A stretch of 64,000 bases of DNA, taken from the NCBI GenBank assembly GCA_964603725.1, contig CAZRWW010000016.1, forward strand, positions 14,790-78,789. The letters are read 5' to 3'. Source of the stretch: CAZDKK01 sp964603725 (GTDB lineage Bacteria > Eisenbacteria > RBG-16-71-46 > CAIMUX01 > WJJG01). A program made the translations under genes and the position numbers. Positions within the stretch are counted from its first letter, which is position 1. Every line of letters begins with the position of its first letter. Under the pieces are notes generated by a model that saw only the letters and a list, made by a program, of their open reading frames with translations, searched no databases and was not told the origin of the DNA. Below are positions 59,494 through 64,000 of this stretch, in pieces.

Positions 59494-60563
59494 GAGTCCT
59501 CCGTGTTCGCCGGCGGCAGTACGCCGGCGCTTTGGGCTGCAGTGCCGCCCCCTGTGTCCGCAGCGCTGTCCCCTTGACCTGCTGCGCCGACCGCTGTGTC
59601 CGCAGCGCCGCCCGCGGATCCGGCGCTGATGTCGAGCGTGTAGAAGTCAGGCCCCGCTGGGTGTGCGACCTCGAGGACGCCCACCAGAGGCTCGCCCACT
59701 GTGGCCCCCGCGGGGAGTCGGAGCACGAGCTGCCCGGAAGCAGAGACGGCGTCGTTGAGCGGATCCTGCAACGGCGCGCATCGCTCGGCCGGATAGAACA
59801 TGAGCCCGGTCGCGCCGGGCACCTCGATCGTCCATTGCCCGGGGTCCCAGTGAGCGGCGACCTGCCGGACCTTCGCATCCGGGGATACGGGCACGCGCTC
59901 GAGGGAGTCCTGGATCAGTCGCCGGTGATCGGCTGGCCAGGCGGGACCGGCCCGGCGTTCGCCGCCCGGCGTGTCACCTTGCACACCGATGGGCAGCTCG
60001 ATCTCCAGCAGGCCGTCGCCCGGGATGCAGCTCGTCCCGCACACCAGCCACTCGGCCTTGCAGCGCAGCGTGACCCGCCGGCCGGCCGCGGCCTCGGCGG
60101 GGACATCCAGAGGCAGAACGATCGCCACCCGATGGGCATAGACGTGATCCAGAATCGACCCCGCCGAGATGAGACGCTGGGGCGCCGGCCAGAGCGGTTC
60201 CCCGAAGCGGAAGCCCTCCGGCGCGCGCGGCTCGAGCGTGAGAGGCAGCCCCGAATCGCTGCGCCAGGGGGAATAGACGTGCCAGTCGCTGTCGATCTCA
60301 AAGACAACTGCAACATGGTTGACCGCGCCGGGCACGAGCCGATCGTGCTCGGCGATGAGGTGGGCGCGCACGTGGTCCCCCGTGACGGACGGGCCGGCGG
60401 CTCCCCGCTCTCGGGCGCAACCCGCGCACAGAGCGAGGATAAGCGCGGCCATTCCCAGGAAGGCGGCCATTCCCAGGAAGGCGGCCATTCCCGGGATGAC
60501 GGTCATGCCCAGGATGTCCCCAGCAACTCGCCCGCGGCGTCCCGCTGTGATTCGCTCAAACAT
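59490..60563 (-). CDS. Lipoprotein with DsbD N-terminal-type domain
   Basis: A 357-residue protein; the ATG at 60563 is the longest start and 60506 is a good alternative. The signal sequence is unusual: FLGMAAFLGMAALILALCAGC, with a lipobox ALCAGC and a repeated FLGMAA. The mature domain resembles the N-terminal disulfide-exchange domain of DsbD/ScsB (DSDWHVYSPWRSDSGLPL, VTLRCKAEWLVCGTSCIPGD). The C-terminal 50 residues are an Ala/Gly/Ser/Thr tail. It overlaps the redoxin gene by 4 bases, so they likely act together in periplasmic thiol chemistry. The DsbD transmembrane domain is not fused or adjacent. Confidence 0.72.
   Translation of the reverse strand: MFERITAGRRGRVAGDILGMTVIPGMAAFLGMAAFLGMAALILALCAGCARERGAAGPSVTGDHVRAHLIAEHDRLVPGAVNHVAVVFEIDSDWHVYSPWRSDSGLPLTLEPRAPEGFRFGEPLWPAPQRLISAGSILDHVYAHRVAIVLPLDVPAEAAAGRRVTLRCKAEWLVCGTSCIPGDGLLEIELPIGVQGDTPGGERRAGPAWPADHRRLIQDSLERVPVSPDAKVRQVAAHWDPGQWTIEVPGATGLMFYPAERCAPLQDPLNDAVSASGQLVLRLPAGATVGEPLVGVLEVAHPAGPDFYTLDISAGSAGGAADTAVGAAGQGDSAADTGGGTAAQSAGVLPPANTEDS
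60445..60496. repeat. 18-bp tandem repeat inside a signal peptide
   Basis: GCGGCCATTCCCAGGAAG starts at 60445, 60463 and 60481. On the minus strand it encodes FLGMAA repeats in the hydrophobic core of the lipoprotein signal. Confidence 0.92.
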
Positions 60564-60738
60564 GATGCTGGTACTGGCGAAGAATCGCCGGGTTCCAGAC
60601 TACAGCCACGCGGACGCGCCTCGTTCCGGCATGTTGAACTGGCAGGGCTGGATGGACCTTCTGGCGGGAGTCCCGGTACGATGTCACGACCGGATCGACC
60701 CGATCGCCCTTCAGTTCAATCGAAAGGAGGTCAACGCG

Positions 60739-61341
60739 ATGACGCAGGGAGACGCAGCAGCTCTCGAGCAACAGATCCAGACTCTGATCGGAGAGCTCCA
60801 GAAGCTCCGCAAGGAGAGTCAGGGTGTCGAGGTTCGCAACTACAGGTTCGCCACACTGAGCGGCGAGGTCGGTCTGCTGGACCTCTTCGGCGACCACGAC
60901 AAGCTGCTGGTGATCCACAACATGGGACAGGGCTGCCGCTATTGCACATTGTGGGCGGATGGATTCAATGGTCTCTTGCAGCATCTCGAATCGGTCATGT
61001 CGGTCGTGCTCGTCTCGAAGGATCCCCCCGAGACCCAGCGCCTGTTCGCCAATTCACGCGGCTGGCGCTTTCGCCTGGCGTCGCACGGGGGCGGCGATTA
61101 CATCCGCGAGCAGACGGTCATGCAAGGGGCTGACAACATGCCGGGGGCGGTAGTCTACGAGCGAGTCGGCCAGACGATCTACCGCAAGAACGGCTGCGTG
61201 TTCGGGCCCGGGGACATCTACTGCGCGATGTGGGGCCTCCTCGGGCTGGCCGGTCTGAGCGAGAAGGACTGGACGCCCCAGTACGCGTACTGGCAGCGCC
61301 CGGGAAAGCTCGATGATGGAGGCGCCAACCTGCCGGATTGA
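60739..61341 (+). CDS. DUF899 thioredoxin-like protein
   Basis: A 200-residue protein with start at 60739 fixed by AAAGGAGGTC upstream; the frame opens at 60319 but the ribosome site argues for the inner ATG. It begins with a coiled coil (ALEQQIQTLIGELQKLRKES). The thioredoxin-like fold has KLLVIHNMGQGCRYCTLWAD with a CxxC, then VLVSKDPPETQRLFANSRGW and YERVGQTIYRKN. This matches the DUF899 family of unknown function. It is divergent from the DsbD-N-like gene. Confidence 0.82.
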   Translation: MTQGDAAALEQQIQTLIGELQKLRKESQGVEVRNYRFATLSGEVGLLDLFGDHDKLLVIHNMGQGCRYCTLWADGFNGLLQHLESVMSVVLVSKDPPETQRLFANSRGWRFRLASHGGGDYIREQTVMQGADNMPGAVVYERVGQTIYRKNGCVFGPGDIYCAMWGLLGLAGLSEKDWTPQYAYWQRPGKLDDGGANLPD

Positions 61342-61372
61342 GAACCTGAGATCACGGCGGGCATCTTGCGCA

Positions 61373-63970
61373 TCAGCGCTCGACGATGACCGTCCGGCGC
61401 CCGATCTCACGGCCGCCGGCGCTCAGGCGAATGTAGTACGCCCCGGCGGGCAACGGTCGGTCCTGGTTGTCCCGCAGGTCCCAGCCGAAACGGCCGCTCC
61501 CATCGCGTGAGCCGGCGCGCGCGTGGCGCCACACGCACCGTCCCGCCACGCTGAAGATCTCGACCTCGATCGCTCCCGCTCCCGCGCGCTCCCAGGCGAT
61601 CGTGGTCTGCGCTCGGGCCGGGTTGGGCGCGGGCGCGAGCAGGCGGCCCGCAAAGGCGGGCTCCCCCGAGCCCGGGCGCTCGAGCTCGTGCTCCCGCACC
61701 GCCGCAGGATCGGTCAGCGTGCAGACGAAGAAGCTGCGGCCGTAGGTGCCCGCGTAGCAGCGCTGCGTGTTCGGCTCGATCACGAGCGACGTCACGACGA
61801 CCCGCGGCAGATCGCTGCCGACCATGCTCCAGCTCGCGCCCGCGTCGAAGGTCTGGTAGACGCCGACGTCGGTCGCGACCACGAAGTGCCCGGGCGCGAG
61901 CGGATTGGCCGCCAGATCGTTGACGGGCGCCTCGGGCAGGTTGCCCGCGATGGGCCGCCAGTTCGCTCCGAGATCGACCGTGCGGAAGACGTGCGGCAAG
62001 GGATCGCCCCAGCGCCAGCCCGAGACGGTGACGTAGGCCGTGTGGCTGTCGAAGGGATCGGCGCGCACGCTCGTGATCCAGCGCTCCGGCAGGCCGGCCG
62101 ACACGTTGGTCCAGGCGCCGCCGCCGTTGGTCGTCACCTGCACGTAGCCGTCGTCGCTGCCGGTCCAGAGGATCTGACCATCGAGCGGCGAGACGGCGAT
62201 GGTCGTCAGGATGCCGTTGACCTGCCCGCTGACACCCTGGTGGGGCCCGCCGGTCAAGTCGGGACTGATGGCCGTCCAGCTCGTGTTGCCGCTGCTGCGA
62301 TAGAGCCTCTGCGTGCCGAAGTAGCGCCGATCGACGTTGGTCGGGTCCTGGACCAGCGGCGAGTTCCAGTTGCGCCGATCGCTCGAGCCGATGCCGCCCG
62401 TCGCGGACGACCAGTTCGAGCCCCCGTTGCTCGAGTAGTAGAGGCTGCCGTACTGGTACTGGACCCAGATGCGGCTCGAGCTCTGCGGGTGGACGAGCGG
62501 CTGGAACCCGTCGCCGCCGAAGATCATGGTCCAATCGTTCAGCGCGCCGGTGAGCGTCCGGCACGTCCCGTTGTCTTGCGCGCCGCAGTAGAGCGCCAGC
62601 GGGTTGCCGGCGTCGAGCGCGATGCGGTAGATCTGCGTGACCGGCAGATCGGGCAGCATGATCCACGAGTCGCCGCCGTTGGTCGAGCGGTAGACGCCCC
62701 CGTCGTTGCCGTTGTAGAGCACGGGATTTGCGCCGGAGCTGAAGGCCAGCCCGTGGTGGTCGACGTGCATATCGTAGCCGGCGTTGTAGTAGGACTGGCC
62801 GGCGTTCGTGCTGCGATAGAAGTCGAGCCCCAGGACATAGATCCAGCCGGGGTTCACCGGGTGGGTGCGGACATTGCCGAACCACCAGCCGTAGGAAGCG
62901 AACACGTCGCTGAGCGCGCCGTCCGTGGTGCGCGTCCACGTCTGGCCGCCGTTGGCCGACTTGTACAGGCCGTTGAAGTAGCCGGTGCGATCGGCGTAGA
63001 TCGCGTGCATCACGTCGGGCTGGGACGCGCAGAGGCTCAGACCGATACGGCCGCCGTTCTGTCCCGGCGCGGGCAGCCCGCCGCCGACGACGGACCACGT
63101 GTCCCCGCCATTGGTCGACTTGTACACGGCGCAGCCCGGGCCGCCGTAGTCGTAGTACTCGGGGCGCCGCACGCGCTGCCACATCGCGGCCAGGAGGACG
63201 TTCGGGTTGTCCGGCCGCATGATCAGATCGACGCAGCCGGTGTGGTCGGCAACGTGAAGCACGCGGTCCCAGGTCGCGCCGCCATTGGTGGTGCGGTAGA
63301 CGCCGCGCTCGGGGTTGTCCAGCCAGAGCTGGCCCATCGCCGCGACGAAGATGCGCTGCGAGTTGGTGGGATCGACGACGATGCGTCCGATCGAGCCGGT
63401 GTTCTCGAGCCCCAGCGGCTCCCAGGTCTCCCCCCGGTCGATCGAGCGGAAGATCCCGGCGCCGCCGTAGGCGACGCTGCCGCCGCCCGGGTTGACCTCG
63501 CCGGTTCCGGCGTAGATGACGGCCGGCGCCGCCGGATCGAGGGCCACGGCGCCCACCGAGAGGCTGGGTTGATCATCGAAGAGCGGCGTCCAGGTCTGAC
63601 CCCCGTTGTAGGTGCGCAGCACGCCGCCCTCGGCCGCCGCCGCATAGACGATGTCGGCGTTGGTCGGATCGACTGCCAGATCGGTCATGCGGCCGCCGAT
63701 GTTGGTCGGACCGGCCGGCTCCCAGGTCTCGGTGCGCAGCCCGGTCTCGGCGCGGCGGCGGGCATCGGCGCGCAGCGCGGCCGCTTCGATCTGCGCCGCC
63801 TGCCAGCGCTCGAGCGGGATCTTTCCGTGCGGGAAGGCGCGCTCGTTGAAGAAGTGGGGGTTGGGGGCCTTGGGGGGCGTGAGGGGTTTCTCCCGCGGCG
63901 GCCACCAGAGGTGGGCCGTGATCAGGCCGCCGACGAGCAGCATGGCGACGAGCAGGATGGAGCGCTTCAT
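61373..63970 (-). CDS. Secreted BNR/sortilin-like beta-propeller with FlgD-like C terminus
   Basis: An 865-residue protein with signal peptide SILLVAMLLVGGLITAHLWW. Asp-box/BNR-type units recur through about residues 85-740 (GGVLRTYNGGQTWTPLFD, GIFRSIDRGETWEPLGLE, AVYKSTNGGDTWSVVGGG, VYRSTNGGDSWIMLPDL). The opening WEPAGPTNIGGRMTDLAVDP is shared with VPS10/sortilin-like and glycoside-hydrolase-74-like repeat proteins. The C terminus has LAPAPNPARAQ, EIFSVAGRCVW and FGWDLRDNQDRPLPAG, the FlgD-like module. Location is extracellular. Upstream sequence (63971 on) has only the ribosome site GGGGGATC. Confidence 0.9.
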   Translation of the reverse strand: MKRSILLVAMLLVGGLITAHLWWPPREKPLTPPKAPNPHFFNERAFPHGKIPLERWQAAQIEAAALRADARRRAETGLRTETWEPAGPTNIGGRMTDLAVDPTNADIVYAAAAEGGVLRTYNGGQTWTPLFDDQPSLSVGAVALDPAAPAVIYAGTGEVNPGGGSVAYGGAGIFRSIDRGETWEPLGLENTGSIGRIVVDPTNSQRIFVAAMGQLWLDNPERGVYRTTNGGATWDRVLHVADHTGCVDLIMRPDNPNVLLAAMWQRVRRPEYYDYGGPGCAVYKSTNGGDTWSVVGGGLPAPGQNGGRIGLSLCASQPDVMHAIYADRTGYFNGLYKSANGGQTWTRTTDGALSDVFASYGWWFGNVRTHPVNPGWIYVLGLDFYRSTNAGQSYYNAGYDMHVDHHGLAFSSGANPVLYNGNDGGVYRSTNGGDSWIMLPDLPVTQIYRIALDAGNPLALYCGAQDNGTCRTLTGALNDWTMIFGGDGFQPLVHPQSSSRIWVQYQYGSLYYSSNGGSNWSSATGGIGSSDRRNWNSPLVQDPTNVDRRYFGTQRLYRSSGNTSWTAISPDLTGGPHQGVSGQVNGILTTIAVSPLDGQILWTGSDDGYVQVTTNGGGAWTNVSAGLPERWITSVRADPFDSHTAYVTVSGWRWGDPLPHVFRTVDLGANWRPIAGNLPEAPVNDLAANPLAPGHFVVATDVGVYQTFDAGASWSMVGSDLPRVVVTSLVIEPNTQRCYAGTYGRSFFVCTLTDPAAVREHELERPGSGEPAFAGRLLAPAPNPARAQTTIAWERAGAGAIEVEIFSVAGRCVWRHARAGSRDGSGRFGWDLRDNQDRPLPAGAYYIRLSAGGREIGRRTVIVER

Positions 63971-64000
63971 GATGATCCCCCAAAGTGAACACCCGCCGGG

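Noticed and set aside
61523..63988. An 821-codon plus-strand frame opposite the BNR propeller gene
   Set aside because: It is antisense to clear BNR repeats and lacks any family feature.

Overview
The window is a high-GC (roughly two-thirds G+C) bacterial scaffold with one 100-base assembly gap (5071-5170). No rRNA, tRNA, integrase, insertion sequence or CRISPR array was seen. Five large secreted proteins end in the same FlgD/Ig-like C-terminal module (PNP motif, then a VYDVAGR-type strand, then a WDG turn). That feature is frequent in uncultured FCB-type phyla such as Eisenbacteria, Krumholzibacteria and Latescibacteria. The assignment is inference from gene content; no marker gene is present to fix the taxonomy.

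Layout. 1-3253: large secreted FlgD-type protein, cut by the left edge. 3712-5019: peptidase T. 5283-7546: NatA/NatB-like ABC exporter. 7800-8635: two coupled small heat-shock proteins. 8913-9818: CYTH-domain protein. 10084-11058: sugar-nucleotide-type nucleotidyltransferase. 11362-13898: S41 protease coupled to a MarR-GNAT fusion. 14137-25524: a minus-strand type VI secretion cluster in the order clpV, tssB, tssC, two hcp/tssD, vgrG, tssE, tssF, tssG. 25834-29511: an HsmA-like membrane protein, an Ig/TTR-like T6SS accessory protein, a divergent PAAR protein carrying a related domain, and a tandem DcrB/DUF1795 (Eag-like) protein. 29957-40020: lipoprotein alpha/beta hydrolase and three secreted propeller proteins (FG-GAP, LVIVD, YVTN). 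40488-44993: a secreted propeller, a small secreted protein and a TPR/sigma-54 activator. 45011-51003: a TetR-HlyD-ATPase-ATPase-permease-permease operon resembling Escherichia coli cecR-ybhGFSR, with the double ATPase split into two genes. 51482-56603: an unusual chaperone-usher-like locus (two DUF4402-like subunits, a PapD-like chaperone, an usher-like barrel with SdrD_B-like domains). 56578-58422: ankyrin/metallo-beta-lactamase fusion. 58735-60563: redoxin and DsbD-N-like pair. 60739-61341: DUF899 protein. 61373-63970: secreted BNR/sortilin-like propeller.

The contractile injection machine is the most coherent system. Sheath, tube, spike, baseplate wedge and recycling ATPase lie in one run. 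Spike-tip (PAAR) and putative loading proteins are expressed divergently next to it. The membrane complex (TssJ, TssL, TssM), TssK, and the TssN-R set known from Bacteroidetes T6SSiii are not in the window. The second theme is surface and secreted proteins: beta-propellers and a fimbria-like assembly system. A third, unexplained theme is at least a dozen short tandem repeats with unrelated unit sequences, placed at gene boundaries, in signal peptides and in disordered tails. One of them spans the assembly gap. A 126-bp element is also duplicated 7208 bp apart and carries a hairpin with a compensatory base-pair change.
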